Source: Pseudomonadota bacterium
Lineage (GTDB): Bacteria > Pseudomonadota > Alphaproteobacteria > Rhizobiales > Xanthobacteraceae
DNA: 64,000 nt
Assembly (NCBI GenBank): GCA_023404705.1
Contig: JAEYAU010000253.1
Span: forward strand, 23,049 to 87,048
Direction: 5' to 3'
Numbering within the stretch: position 1 is the first letter of the stretch; each line of letters begins with the position of its first letter. Both the position numbers and the translations under genes were made by a program. Positions 1 to 8,443 of the stretch are shown piece by piece. The notes under the pieces are model-generated. The model was not told the origin of the DNA. It saw only the letters and a list, made by a program, of their open reading frames with translations, and did not search any database.

Positions 1-640
1 TCACCTCGCGCTTCGCCACGTCGATCACGCTCACGGTGCCGCCGATCTCCGAGGAGACCCAGACCTCGGTGCCGTCCGGCTTGAACTCGGCGAAGCGCGG
101 CCGCGCATCTACCAGCACGTTCGACACGATCTCGTAGCTCTCCGTGTCGATGAAATGCGCCATGTTGGTGGTCTCGGAGGTGTTGACGAGGAGTTTCCCG
201 TCCGGGCTGATGCCCATGCCCTCAGGCTCGACGCCGACCGGCACCTCCTTGACGAGCGCGCGCCGCTCCATGTCGATCACGGTGACCATGTTGTCGTCTT
301 CGTTCGCGACATAGAGGATTTTGCCGCTCGGATGCAGGGTGAAAAGCTCCGGGTCCGGCCCCGAGGGCAGGCTGCCGGTCACCTCGTGCGTCGCCGTGTC
401 GATCAGCTGGATCGTGTCGTCATCGCCGCAGGCGACCATCAGGAACTTGCCGTCCTTGGTGAGCCCGATGCCGCGCGGCCGCTGCCCGACCTTGATGGTC
501 TTCACCACCGCCAATTTATCGGTGTCGATCACCGAGATCGTGTTGCTCTTCTCGTTCGAGACATAGGCCGTGAAGGCGGCCGCGCGGGAGACCGCGAACA
601 GCGCGAGACCGCAAGCGAGCAGCAGACGAAGCCACATCAT
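1..640 (-). CDS. PQQ-associated YVTN beta-propeller protein (partial, 3' end outside window)
   Basis: The reading frame is open from an ATG at 640 to the window edge, so the C-terminus is missing. The first 22 or so residues form a signal peptide (LLLACGLALFAVSRAAA), so the product is probably periplasmic. It then repeats blades of the type VSNEKSNTISVID, VACGDDDTIQLIDT, VANEDDNMVTVIDM and VSSEIGGTVSVID, the YVTN-type propeller pattern. The order of genes (propeller after a PQQ-linked binding protein) matches the propeller family found beside PQQ alcohol dehydrogenase systems; its biochemical role is not established. A GGGACTAGG box precedes the start. The upstream gene ends 14 bases away, so the two are probably one operon. 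Confidence 0.85.
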   Translation of the reverse strand, partial: MMWLRLLLACGLALFAVSRAAAFTAYVSNEKSNTISVIDTDKLAVVKTIKVGQRPRGIGLTKDGKFLMVACGDDDTIQLIDTATHEVTGSLPSGPDPELFTLHPSGKILYVANEDDNMVTVIDMERRALVKEVPVGVEPEGMGISPDGKLLVNTSETTNMAHFIDTESYEIVSNVLVDARPRFAEFKPDGTEVWVSSEIGGTVSVIDVAKREV

Positions 641-654
641 CCTAGTCCCTCGGG

Positions 655-1872
655 TCATTGGAGTTTGCACTTGGTTTCCGGCCGGTCGTATCCGAGCGTG
701 TCGAGCTCCGACACCTGATGCAGGAAGCCCTCCTGCGGCGAGACCGACGCGATCGTGCGCCCGTCGGCGAGCAGGATCGGCTGGCGCAGCTGATGATTCC
801 AGTCGCGCAGCGTCAGCTTCTGCCCCTTGAAGGCGGCGAGCGAGAAGTCCGGGCTCTTGAGAAAGGCGAGGACCGCCTTCGGCTCCGTCGTGCGCTTGCG
901 CGTCGCGGCCTCGCCGATCATGCGCGCCGCCGTCCAGGCCTGCATGTCGAGCGCCGTCATGCGGCGCGACGCCATCTCCATGAAGCGGTTCTGCATCTGG
1001 TGCGAGCCCCATTGCTGGTGGGCCGGGTCCCAGCTCTTCGGCACCAGCCCGGCCGAGCCCGCGACGGGCTTCGCGTCCCAGGTGCGATAGGGCAGGTAGC
1101 CGCCGAACACATCGCTCTCGTCCGCCGCCACCAGCACGTCGTACTCGTTCGAGGTGCGGGTGAATACCGGGATCTGCCGCTGCACCTGCACGACGCCCGA
1201 GTCGGTGCGCCGCGCGCCGCCCGTATCCTCGAACACTTTTTCTTCCACGATCTTGCTGCCGAAGCGGCTGGCGGCGCGCTTGAGCGCCTCGGCGAACAGC
1301 TTGTCCTGCGGATGCGAGCCGACCACCAGGAACCAGCGGCGCCAGCGCTTCCAGCCGAGATATTGCGCGAGCCCGTCTGCCAGCATCGAGCGGGTGGGCG
1401 CCGTGTGCACCACATTGGCGCGGCAGTCCTCCTCGCGCAGCCGGTCGTCGATCGCACCCGCATTGAAGAAGAGGAGATCCTTGCCGGCATCCGCAGCCTT
1501 GAGCAGCGCCGGCGCCGGCAGGTCCGCGATGATCAGCGCGACCCCGCGCTCCTTCAGCGTCTGCACGGCGGCCGCCGGATCGTCGCCCTCCTTCAGACGC
1601 ACTTCCTCGAGCCGGTAGCTCTGCTTGATGAAGCGGCCGGTCGTGTTGTTGTCGCGGACCGCGAGCTGCGCGCCGGCGAGCCCGTCATTGTCGGCCGGCA
1701 TGTCGAGCAGCGAGATCGTCAGGCGGACCTGCGGCTGACGCAGGTACCCGATCTTGATCTCGGTGGTGTCCTGGGCCCAGGCCGCGGGCGCGATGCCGGC
1801 CAGGATGCAGACCGTCATGATGGTGCGAAACAAGCAGCTTCTCCGGGGGCGATCCGCTTGCAAGTCCTTCAT
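655..1872 (-). CDS. ABC-type substrate-binding protein, PQQ-dependent alcohol dehydrogenase system
   Basis: This 405-residue protein starts at the ATG at 1872. A longer frame exists upstream, but this start is followed at once by a basic segment and a signal peptide (TIMTVCILAGIAPAAWA, cleavage before QDTTEIKIGYL). The mature part has the two-lobed periplasmic binding fold of branched-chain amino acid type binding proteins (DGLAGAQLAVRDNNTTG; NAGAIDDRLREEDC; LDMQAWTAARMIGEA). Members of this family sit next to PQQ alcohol dehydrogenases and beta-propellers and are thought to serve export or assembly around that system. The ligand is unknown. It is transcribed away from the methanofuran genes, with about 110 bases between them for both promoters. 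Confidence 0.8.
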   Translation of the reverse strand: MKDLQADRPRRSCLFRTIMTVCILAGIAPAAWAQDTTEIKIGYLRQPQVRLTISLLDMPADNDGLAGAQLAVRDNNTTGRFIKQSYRLEEVRLKEGDDPAAAVQTLKERGVALIIADLPAPALLKAADAGKDLLFFNAGAIDDRLREEDCRANVVHTAPTRSMLADGLAQYLGWKRWRRWFLVVGSHPQDKLFAEALKRAASRFGSKIVEEKVFEDTGGARRTDSGVVQVQRQIPVFTRTSNEYDVLVAADESDVFGGYLPYRTWDAKPVAGSAGLVPKSWDPAHQQWGSHQMQNRFMEMASRRMTALDMQAWTAARMIGEAATRKRTTEPKAVLAFLKSPDFSLAAFKGQKLTLRDWNHQLRQPILLADGRTIASVSPQEGFLHQVSELDTLGYDRPETKCKLQ

Positions 1873-1984
1873 GATACCGCCATTTCGGATTGAATCAGTG
1901 TGAATTTGCCGTAAGGTCCGCCCGGAAGAAGTGCCTGTCCGGCCGGGCAGAACTGCCCGCAGGATGGGCCGATCCGGAGTTCCC

Positions 1985-3166
1985 ATGACCTTGTTTCTCG
2001 CCAGCGTGACGGACCCGCAGGAGGGCGAGATCGCGGTCGCGCATGGCGCCGACATCATCGATCTGAAGGATTCGACGCAGGGCTCGTTCGGCGCGGTCGC
2101 GCCCGAGGTGGTGCGCGCGACCGTGACCGCCGTCGCGGGACGACGGCCCGTGAGCGCGGTCTCGGGCGAGCCGCCGATGGAGCCCTCGGCGGTCGTTGCC
2201 GCCGCAACCCAGATGGCGGATGCCGGCGTCGACTACGTCAAGGTCGCGCTGCCCGAGTCTCCTGCGCGCGAGGCGTGCATTCGCGCGCTTGCGCCGGTCG
2301 CGCGCCGCACCAAGCTGATCGGCGTGATGTTCGCCGACGCGGGCGCCGATCCGGCGCTGCTCGGCCCCATCGCGGACAGTGGCTTCGCGGGCGCCATGCT
2401 GGACACGCGGGGCAAGCAGGGCGGCCGCCTGCTCGACCATCTCGACATCACGACGCTCGCGGGCTTCGTCGATGCCTGCCGCGCGCGCAACATGATGGCG
2501 GGGCTCGCGGGCTCGCTCGAGCCGCCCGACATTCCGCGTCTGCTGCTGCTGGTACCCGACGTGCTCGGTTTCCGCGGCGCTCTTTGCGTCGGACAGGATC
2601 GCGCCGCGCGCATCGATCCGGCCGCGATCGACGTGGTGCGCGCGCTCATTCCGATCGATGAGCGCCGCCGGCCCGACGCAGGACCTGTACCCGCCAAGAT
2701 CGACTATCGGCTGCTCGCCGCGCGCGGCTACTCGGTGGATTCGACGCGCGATGAGAGCGCCACCGACCGCATCTTCGTGCACGACTATGTCTGTGCGGTG
2801 CGCATCGGCGCCTATGCGCATGAGCGCGAGAAGCCGCAGAAGGTCCGTTTCAGCGTCGACGTCCGCGTGCTGCGCCCGAGCCACGCCCCCGAGGACATGC
2901 GCGACGTCTTCTCCTACGATATCATCACGGACTCGATCCGCATGATCGTCGCGCAGGAGCACATCGCGCTGGTCGAGACGCTCGCCGAGCGCATTGCGGC
3001 CGTGGTGCTGACCTATCCGCGCGTCATGAAGGCGACCGTGCGGGTCGAGAAGCTCGATGTCGGCCCGGGCGCCGTCGGCGTCGAGATCCAGCGCGAGCGC
3101 ACGGCCGACGTCGCCAAGGTGCATCACCTCTATCCGGCGGCCCGCGATCCGAAAGCCGCCGAGTGA
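1985..3166 (+). CDS. (5-formylfuran-3-yl)methyl phosphate synthase (MfnB-like) fused to a dihydroneopterin aldolase (FolB-like) domain
   Basis: The 393-residue product has two domains. Residues 1-235 resemble MfnB, which condenses two glyceraldehyde-3-phosphate molecules into the furan precursor of methanofuran; the expected active-site lysines are visible at K28 (IDLKDS) and K86 (DYVKVAL). Residues about 257-385 resemble dihydroneopterin aldolase (IFVHDYVCAVRIGAYAHE; FSYDIITDSI; HIALVETLAERIA; VRVEKLD), a pterin-branch enzyme. I chose ATG 1985 because the preceding 54 bases encode an arginine-rich, non-conserved extension. It is the first gene of a compact plus-strand cluster that ends at 6301. 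One protein would thus serve both methanofuran and tetrahydromethanopterin synthesis. Confidence 0.85.
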   Translation: MTLFLASVTDPQEGEIAVAHGADIIDLKDSTQGSFGAVAPEVVRATVTAVAGRRPVSAVSGEPPMEPSAVVAAATQMADAGVDYVKVALPESPAREACIRALAPVARRTKLIGVMFADAGADPALLGPIADSGFAGAMLDTRGKQGGRLLDHLDITTLAGFVDACRARNMMAGLAGSLEPPDIPRLLLLVPDVLGFRGALCVGQDRAARIDPAAIDVVRALIPIDERRRPDAGPVPAKIDYRLLAARGYSVDSTRDESATDRIFVHDYVCAVRIGAYAHEREKPQKVRFSVDVRVLRPSHAPEDMRDVFSYDIITDSIRMIVAQEHIALVETLAERIAAVVLTYPRVMKATVRVEKLDVGPGAVGVEIQRERTADVAKVHHLYPAARDPKAAE

Positions 3167-3772
3167 ATGCTCACGGTCGTCAAGCTGGGCGGCAGTCACG
3201 CGCTTTCGTCCGCGCTCCGGCCCTGGGTCGCGGCGCTCGCGGGCTGCGGCCACTGCGTCATCGTGCCGGGCGGCGGGCCGTTCGCGGATGCGGTGCGGAC
3301 CGCCCAGCCCGTGATGGGCTTCGACGATCGCGCCGCGCACCACATGGCGATCCTCGCCATGGAGCAATATGGCTGCGCGCTCGCGAGCCTCGATGAGCGG
3401 CTGGTGCTGTGCGAGTCCGCGGATGCGATGCAGCTTGCGCTGAACCAGGGCCGCGCGCCGGTCTGGCTGCCCAAGCAGATGGTGCTTGCGGCCGCGGAGA
3501 TCCCGTGGTCCTGGGACGTGACCTCAGACAGCCTCGCGGCCTGGCTCGCCGGCGAGATCGGCGCCGAGCGGCTCTTGCTGGTGAAACACGGTGATTGGCC
3601 GGCCGAGGCCGTCACGGCCGCGGACCTCGTCGCACGCGGCGCGGTCGATCCGGCTTTCACGGGCTTCGTCGCGGCAAGCCGTGCGCCCGCCTTCGTGGTC
3701 GGCCCGGCCGAGCACGCGCGCGCCGGTGCTGCGCTCAGCGCCGGAACGCCCATCGGCACGCGGATTGTGTGA
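3167..3772 (+). CDS. Amino acid kinase family protein, MfnE-like (methanofuran biosynthesis)
   Basis: The 201-residue protein shows the amino acid kinase fold: VVKLGGS at residues 4-10 for phosphate binding, IVPGGGPFADAV at 32-43, WDVTSDSLAAWLA at 116-128 and KHGDW near 140. In methanogens the related MfnE phosphorylates aminomethylfuran methyl phosphate to the diphosphate. Here the job is inferred from fold and from the MfnB-like gene directly upstream, whose stop codon abuts this ATG. It is shorter than aspartokinase or acetylglutamate kinase, which argues against an ordinary amino acid pathway. Confidence 0.75.
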   Translation: MLTVVKLGGSHALSSALRPWVAALAGCGHCVIVPGGGPFADAVRTAQPVMGFDDRAAHHMAILAMEQYGCALASLDERLVLCESADAMQLALNQGRAPVWLPKQMVLAAAEIPWSWDVTSDSLAAWLAGEIGAERLLLVKHGDWPAEAVTAADLVARGAVDPAFTGFVAASRAPAFVVGPAEHARAGAALSAGTPIGTRIV

Positions 3773-3802
3773 TGCACGACGAAATCGAGCTAGGCTGATC
3801 GC

Positions 3803-4351
3803 ATGGCAAAGGTGAAGACACCGCGCTGGGGCTGGGCGCTGACCGGGTCGGGGCACTATTTCAAGGAGTGCCTTGCGCTCATCTCCGAGCTGGAGGAGGT
3901 CGATCTCTTCGTCAGCAAGGCCGCGGCCGAGGTCGTGCGCATGTACAAGCAGGAACTCAAGCTTCCGAAGTCGACGCGCGTCTTCCGTGATACCGCCGCG
4001 AGCGCGCCGCCGGTCGGCTACTTTTACTATGGCGTCTACCACACGCTGGTGGTCGGCCCCGCGACCTCCAATACCGTAGCGAAATGCGTGTTCGGCATCT
4101 CGGACAATCTGGTCACCAACGTGTTCGCCCAGGCCGGCAAGTGCCGCGTTCCGACCATCGTCTTCGCCTGCGACACGGCGCCCGAGCTCGAGACCGAGGC
4201 GCCCAAGGGCATGGTCAAGGTCTATCCACGCCGCATCGACCTCGACAACACCGAGCGCCTGAAATCCTTCGAGGCGACCGAGGTGGTCGAGACGCTGCCC
4301 GAGCTCGAGGCCGCGGTCGTGCGGCGCAAGCAAGACCTCGCGCATGGCTGA
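3803..4351 (+). CDS. Flavoprotein, dihydromethanopterin reductase type (DmrB/AfpA-like)
   Basis: This 182-residue flavoprotein has TGSGHYFKE at residues 14-22 and GPATSNTVAKCVFGISDNL from residue 85, the FMN-binding pattern of the phosphopantothenoylcysteine decarboxylase-type flavoprotein fold. Close relatives in H4MPT-using bacteria (DmrB) reduce dihydromethanopterin to tetrahydromethanopterin. The cysteines at C95, C114 and C123 could mean an extra iron-sulfur cluster, as in archaeoflavoproteins, but the spacing is not decisive. Its end overlaps the next start by 8 bases, showing translational coupling in the cofactor operon. Confidence 0.75.
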   Translation: MAKVKTPRWGWALTGSGHYFKECLALISELEEVDLFVSKAAAEVVRMYKQELKLPKSTRVFRDTAASAPPVGYFYYGVYHTLVVGPATSNTVAKCVFGISDNLVTNVFAQAGKCRVPTIVFACDTAPELETEAPKGMVKVYPRRIDLDNTERLKSFEATEVVETLPELEAAVVRRKQDLAHG

Positions 4352-5732
4352 GCGCATCCTCTTTCTCACGGGCCATCTCGCGCGCGCGCGGCTCGAGAAA
4401 GTGTTGACCGGCACCGATCTCGGTTTCGCCTGGTCGATCCTCGATATCGGCGTGAAGGTCGCGGCTCTGATGACCGAGCAGATCATCGCGCGCCGCCTGC
4501 CGCGGCCCGTGGAGGCGAACCGCGTCGTGCTGCCGGGCCGCTGCCGCGCCGATCTCGCGCGGCTATCCGCTGAGTTCGGCGTGCCCTTCGAGCGCGGCCC
4601 CGACGAGCTCAAGGATCTGCCCGCCTATTTCGGCAAGGGCGGCCGCGCGCTTGATCTGTCGCGCCACGACATGCGGCTCTTCGCCGAGATCGTCGATGCC
4701 TCGCAGCTCTCGAGCGCGCAAGTCCTCGCCCGCGCCGATGCGCTGCGCGGCGCCGGCGCCGACGTGATCGATCTCGGCTGCCTGCCCGACACGCCGTTCC
4801 CGCATCTCGAGGAGACGGTGCAGGCCCTGCGTGGGCGAGGCTTCGCGGTCAGCCTCGACTCGGCAAACGCCGAGGAGCTGCGCCGCGGCGGCAAGGCCGG
4901 CGCGAACTTCCTGCTCAGCCTGACCGAGCGCACCCTCAACATCGCGGGCGAGACCGGCGCGACGCCGGTGCTGATCCCGGCCCAGCACGGCGACATGCCT
5001 TCGCTGCTGCGCGCCGCTGAGGCCGCCGACAAGCGCGGCCTCGCCGCGATCCTCGATCCGGTGCTCGACCCGATCCACTTCGGCTTCATGTCTTCGCTCG
5101 CCCGCTACGCCGATCTGCGCCGGGAATTGCCCGAAGCCGAGATCCTGATGGGCACCGGCAATCTCACCGAGCTCACCGATGCGGACTCGGGCGGCGTCAC
5201 CGCGCTGCTGCTCGGCATCTGCTCGGAGCTGCGCATCCGCAATCTGCTCGCCGTGCAAGTGAGCCCACACACCCGCCGCACCATCGAGGAACACGACGCG
5301 GCGCGGCGCATGATGTTCGCGGCGCGCGAGGACGCGAGCCTGCCCCGCGACTATGGCGGCGCGCTGCTGGCGCTGCACGACCGCAAGCCGTTCCCCAACA
5401 CGCCGGCCGAGATCGCCGACGTCGCGCGCGAGGTGAAGGATCCGAACTTCCGCATCGAGGTCGCCGAGGACGGCATCCATGTCTACAATCGCGAGGGCCA
5501 CCATTTAACGCAGGACGCGCTCGCGCTCTATCCGAAGCTGAACGTCGCGGCCGACGGGGCGCACGCCTTCTATCTCGGCACCGAGCTGATGAAGGCCGAG
5601 ATCGCCTGGCGCCTCGGCAAGCGCTACGTTCAGGACGAGCCGCTCGACTGGGGCTGCGCGGTCGATCGCGCCGAGGAAGACCTCACGCGCCTGCGCGCCG
5701 CCGGCCATACGTTGCGGGGCTCCGAGAGCTGA
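4344..5732 (+). CDS. DUF6513 / dihydropteroate synthase-like protein of the H4MPT gene cluster
   Basis: The 462-residue protein starts with a DUF6513-type domain (residues 1 to about 120, ILFLTGHLARARLEKVL) followed by a TIM-barrel region like dihydropteroate synthase (GADVIDLGCLPDTPFPHLEETV; VSLDSANAEELRRGGKAGANFLL split over two strands; ILMGTGNLTELTDADSGGV). Relatives occur in methanogens and in methylotrophs with formaldehyde-oxidising H4MPT genes. A likely job is joining the pterin and the aryl group, but no direct assignment can be made from sequence. It overlaps the flavoprotein gene and ends 2 bases before the DUF447 gene. Confidence 0.8.
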   Translation: MAERILFLTGHLARARLEKVLTGTDLGFAWSILDIGVKVAALMTEQIIARRLPRPVEANRVVLPGRCRADLARLSAEFGVPFERGPDELKDLPAYFGKGGRALDLSRHDMRLFAEIVDASQLSSAQVLARADALRGAGADVIDLGCLPDTPFPHLEETVQALRGRGFAVSLDSANAEELRRGGKAGANFLLSLTERTLNIAGETGATPVLIPAQHGDMPSLLRAAEAADKRGLAAILDPVLDPIHFGFMSSLARYADLRRELPEAEILMGTGNLTELTDADSGGVTALLLGICSELRIRNLLAVQVSPHTRRTIEEHDAARRMMFAAREDASLPRDYGGALLALHDRKPFPNTPAEIADVAREVKDPNFRIEVAEDGIHVYNREGHHLTQDALALYPKLNVAADGAHAFYLGTELMKAEIAWRLGKRYVQDEPLDWGCAVDRAEEDLTRLRAAGHTLRGSES

Positions 5733-5734
5733 CC

Positions 5735-6301
5735 ATGCCGATGATCCGCGAGACCATCGTCACCACCATGAACGAGAGCGGGGTCGTGCATATCGCGCCG
5801 CTCGGCATCATCGCGGAGGACGAGGGCTGGGTGATCGCCCCGTTCCGCCCCTCGACCACGCTCGACAATCTCAACGCCGTGCCCTTTGCGGTCGCCAACT
5901 ATGTGGACGACGTGCGCATCTTCGCAGGCTGCCTCACGGGCCGCAGCAAGTGGCCGACGGTGCACGCTGACGACGTGCCGGTGCCGCGCCTCGCCGCCGC
6001 GCTCGCGCATGCCGAGCTGGAGGTCGAGAGCGTCACCGAGGATGCGCAGCGGCCGCGCTTCCACTGCCGCGTGGTGCGCCGCGTCTCGCATGCGCCGTTC
6101 GAGGGAATGAATCGCGCCAAGGCCGCCGTGGTCGAGGCCGCGATCCTGGTGAGCCGCCTGCACATGCTGCCGCGCGAGCGCGTCGAGCAGGAGATCGCGT
6201 ATCTCACGGTCGCGGTGAGCAAGACCGCGGGCCCTTCCGAGCAGGAGGCCTGGGATTGGTTGATGGAGAAGATCGCCCGCCACTACGCGGAAACGCGCTA
6301 G
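5735..6301 (+). CDS. DUF447 family flavin-binding-like protein
   Basis: The 188-residue protein starts with IRETIVTTMNESGVVHIAPLG and continues with VIAPFRPSTTLDNLNAV, the pattern of DUF447 proteins, which have a split-barrel fold related to FMN-binding pyridoxamine phosphate oxidases. Members are common in methanogens and in bacteria with the H4MPT pathway. No reaction has been assigned to the family that I can name. It is the last gene of the cofactor cluster and starts 2 bases after the previous stop, so it is very likely cotranscribed. Confidence 0.75.
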   Translation: MPMIRETIVTTMNESGVVHIAPLGIIAEDEGWVIAPFRPSTTLDNLNAVPFAVANYVDDVRIFAGCLTGRSKWPTVHADDVPVPRLAAALAHAELEVESVTEDAQRPRFHCRVVRRVSHAPFEGMNRAKAAVVEAAILVSRLHMLPRERVEQEIAYLTVAVSKTAGPSEQEAWDWLMEKIARHYAETR

Positions 6302-6337
6302 GCCTTGGGCTGCTCCGATGTGGGCGCAAACGGACTT

Positions 6338-6380
6338 AAGAAAAGCCATTACGCCCCGCCGGGCCTCAGCCCGACGGGCG
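6338..6380 (-). terminator. Probable intrinsic terminator of pqqA
   Basis: On the minus strand CGCCCGTCGGGC, a TGAG loop and GCCCGGCGGGGCG form an imperfect GC-rich hairpin (6352-6364 with 6369-6380) followed by a T-rich stretch. It lies 50 bases after the pqqA stop and may also stop the convergent cofactor operon. Confidence 0.5.
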
Positions 6381-6430
6381 CAACGTCATGATCATCGGCG
6401 AGCTCTCAAGGAGAGATCAGCCGTCTCGGA

Positions 6431-6508
6431 TCAGAATTCGGCCGGCAGGTAGCCGTTGATCTCGAGGCCGATGCAGATTTCGACGAGCGTCGGGGTCGTC
6501 CAGGTCAT
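6431..6508 (-). CDS. pqqA: PQQ precursor peptide PqqA
   Basis: This 25-residue peptide begins MTWTTPTLVEICIGLEI and ends NGYLPAEF. Glu16 and Tyr20 have the exact spacing (E-x3-Y) of the two residues that PqqE cross-links to make pyrroloquinoline quinone, and the leader (PTLVEICIGLE) matches known PqqA peptides. GGAGGAG lies 7 bases upstream. The gene stands alone: the next gene in its direction is convergent, so pqqBCDE must lie elsewhere. PQQ is the cofactor of methanol and other alcohol dehydrogenases, which fits the PQQ-linked and formaldehyde-pathway genes next door. Confidence 0.93.
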   Translation of the reverse strand: MTWTTPTLVEICIGLEINGYLPAEF

Positions 6509-6558
6509 GGCGTCGCTCCTCCGGTTGACCGGCCCGTCAGGACCGGCGTGACAGAGTC

Positions 6559-6588
6559 ATTATAGTAATAGGGGCTGCGCGGGCGCAA
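6559..6588 (-). promoter_or_regulatory. Strong sigma-70 type promoter of pqqA
   Basis: Read on the minus strand, TTGCGC (6583-6588) and a perfect TATAAT (6559-6564) are separated by 18 bases, about 50 bases before the pqqA start. A consensus -10 box is rare in this GC-rich genome and fits the need for high expression of a peptide precursor consumed stoichiometrically. Confidence 0.6.
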
Positions 6589-6636
6589 CCATCTGTTCAC
6601 CCTGCGTTCCAAGATATCAGCCCTGCAATTTCGCCG

Positions 6637-8256
6637 TCACGGCAGATTCTCGTCCTCGCGCGGAACGCGGTCGGGCCAGCGTTCGTGCGTGAGGGGGATC
6701 ACCAGCGTGGCATTCAGCCCGCTCGCCTCGAAGCTCTGCCGCACCTCGCCGTTGAGCTGCCGCTCGATCACCACGGCGACCAGTTTCGAGCCGAAACCTG
6801 CACGCCGTGACCGTTTCGGCGCGGGGCCGTGCTGCTCGATCCAGTGGAAGGTCAGCGTCAGCCCGCGTTCCGTCCGTCCGGCCGACCAGGACAGCGCGAG
6901 CCGTCCCTTGGGCACGGACAGGCTGCCATATTTCACCGCATTGGTCGCGAGCTCGTGCACGGCCGTGCTCAGCCCGAAGGTCGGATCTGGCTCGAGAAAC
7001 ACGTCCGGCCCTTCGAGCGTGACGCGATCCATGTAGGGCGCGAGCAGCCCGCGCATCAGCTCGACCAGCGAGGTCGAGCGCCAGCCGCCCTCGGTGATCA
7101 GGCGATGTGCATTGGCGAGTGCGAGCACGCGCGCCTCGTACTTGGTCGCCACCTCGGCGACGCTGCGCGAGGTCTTGGCAGTCTGCGTGAACAGCGCGAG
7201 AAGCTGCGAGAACAGGTTTCCCGAGCGATGGCGCAGCTCGCGGATCATGAGCTCGTGGCGCTGGTCGAGCTGCCGGCGCTGGATCGCGCCCGCGATGACA
7301 TTGGCCGCCGCCATCACGAAGGAGACGTCATGCTCCTCGAAGCGGAGCCGGCGGCGGGCATGCGCGGCCAGCACGCCATAGGCGCGTCCGTCGGGTCCCG
7401 CGATCGGCACCGCGATGCCGGAGGCGGCGCCGTGCTCGGCGAGCAGCGGCGTCACCGTGAAGCGCGTCTCCCGCGCGAGATCCTCGACCACGACCGCCGC
7501 ACCGCTCTCGAGCGCATAGCCCGCATGGGTCTCGGGGCTTGTCGAGATATGCGCCGCGCCGACCAGCCCGGGGGCCCAGCCGACGCCTGCGCGCAGCAGG
7601 AATTCCGCATCGCCCGGCACCAGCTCGAGGATCTGCATGAACTCCACCCCGAGCATCTCGGCGACGGTCGTGACCAGCTCGTCGAACAGCTTCTGCAGGT
7701 TCGTTTCGGTGAGCGCGCGCGCGCCGAGACGCGCGATCGCCTCCTGCTGGCGCGCCCGCACGCGCAGCTCGCGATCGAGCCGCACGCGTTCCGTCACGTC
7801 GCAGCAGACGCCGACCATCTGCACGGCGGCTCCGTTCTCGATCACGACGCTGCCCGAGGCCTCGATCCAACGCTCGTCCTGCGGCGACGTTGATGCCAGG
7901 CGAAACTGCACCGAATAGGGTGTGTGCGTTCGCAGCGTTTCCTGGATGACCGCCATCACGCGCGCGCTGTCTTCCGGATGCACGAGCTTCTCGCCGAACG
8001 CGAACGTGCCGTCGAAGCTGCCGCGCGGCAGCCCGCAGATCTCCTCGAGATTGCTCGACCAGGTCACGCGGTTGCTGCGCAGGTCCCACGACCACACGCC
8101 GATCCGCCCGGACTCCAGCGCGATCCGGATCGACTCCAGATTGGGGAAGAACGGTCGCTGGCTGCGGCTCGCAGCCGAGCGGCTCGCTTGGGAGCCGCTC
8201 CCCTGTGAGCCGCCCGCATGTGCGCCGCCATGAAATTGAGCACGCAGATCGGGCAC
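6637..8256 (-). CDS. PAS-GAF HWE-family sensor histidine kinase
   Basis: The 539-residue cytoplasmic kinase has a low-complexity Ser/Gly/Arg start, a PAS domain at about 40-155 (IGVWSWDLRSNRVTWSSNL; ending GVCCDVTERVRLDREL), a GAF domain at about 175-325 and a C-terminal HWE/HisKA_2 kinase core. The phosphorylated histidine is H343 in RELRHRSGNLF, followed by HELATNAVKYGSL (N box) and a WIEQHGP variant of the W-x-E motif. No membrane segments are visible. The GTG start at 8256 has GAGGA 5 bases upstream. HWE kinases often feed PhyR in the general stress response, and phyR lies 3 kb away, but the partner is inferred only from location. Confidence 0.85.
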   Translation of the reverse strand: MPDLRAQFHGGAHAGGSQGSGSQASRSAASRSQRPFFPNLESIRIALESGRIGVWSWDLRSNRVTWSSNLEEICGLPRGSFDGTFAFGEKLVHPEDSARVMAVIQETLRTHTPYSVQFRLASTSPQDERWIEASGSVVIENGAAVQMVGVCCDVTERVRLDRELRVRARQQEAIARLGARALTETNLQKLFDELVTTVAEMLGVEFMQILELVPGDAEFLLRAGVGWAPGLVGAAHISTSPETHAGYALESGAAVVVEDLARETRFTVTPLLAEHGAASGIAVPIAGPDGRAYGVLAAHARRRLRFEEHDVSFVMAAANVIAGAIQRRQLDQRHELMIRELRHRSGNLFSQLLALFTQTAKTSRSVAEVATKYEARVLALANAHRLITEGGWRSTSLVELMRGLLAPYMDRVTLEGPDVFLEPDPTFGLSTAVHELATNAVKYGSLSVPKGRLALSWSAGRTERGLTLTFHWIEQHGPAPKRSRRAGFGSKLVAVVIERQLNGEVRQSFEASGLNATLVIPLTHERWPDRVPREDENLP

Positions 8257-8443
8257 AATGATCCTCAGCGGTTTGATCCGCTCGTTCTTGCCGCGAAAGA
8301 TGCGTCACGGTGTTGGCGGCAACCGCGACGCAAGCGCGGCGATATCAAGACAACGCGAATCCCACGAATCCGCATCATCAATGATGAACAAAATATTTGG
8401 ATCGCGGCTTTTCGCGCGTTCTCCTGCGCCGGAGCGTTCGCGC

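Noticed and set aside
658..1893. A 411-codon plus-strand frame opposite the PQQ binding-protein gene
   Set aside because: The composition (Arg, His, Gly, Leu) is that of antisense in GC-rich DNA, while the minus-strand frame has a signal peptide and family motifs.
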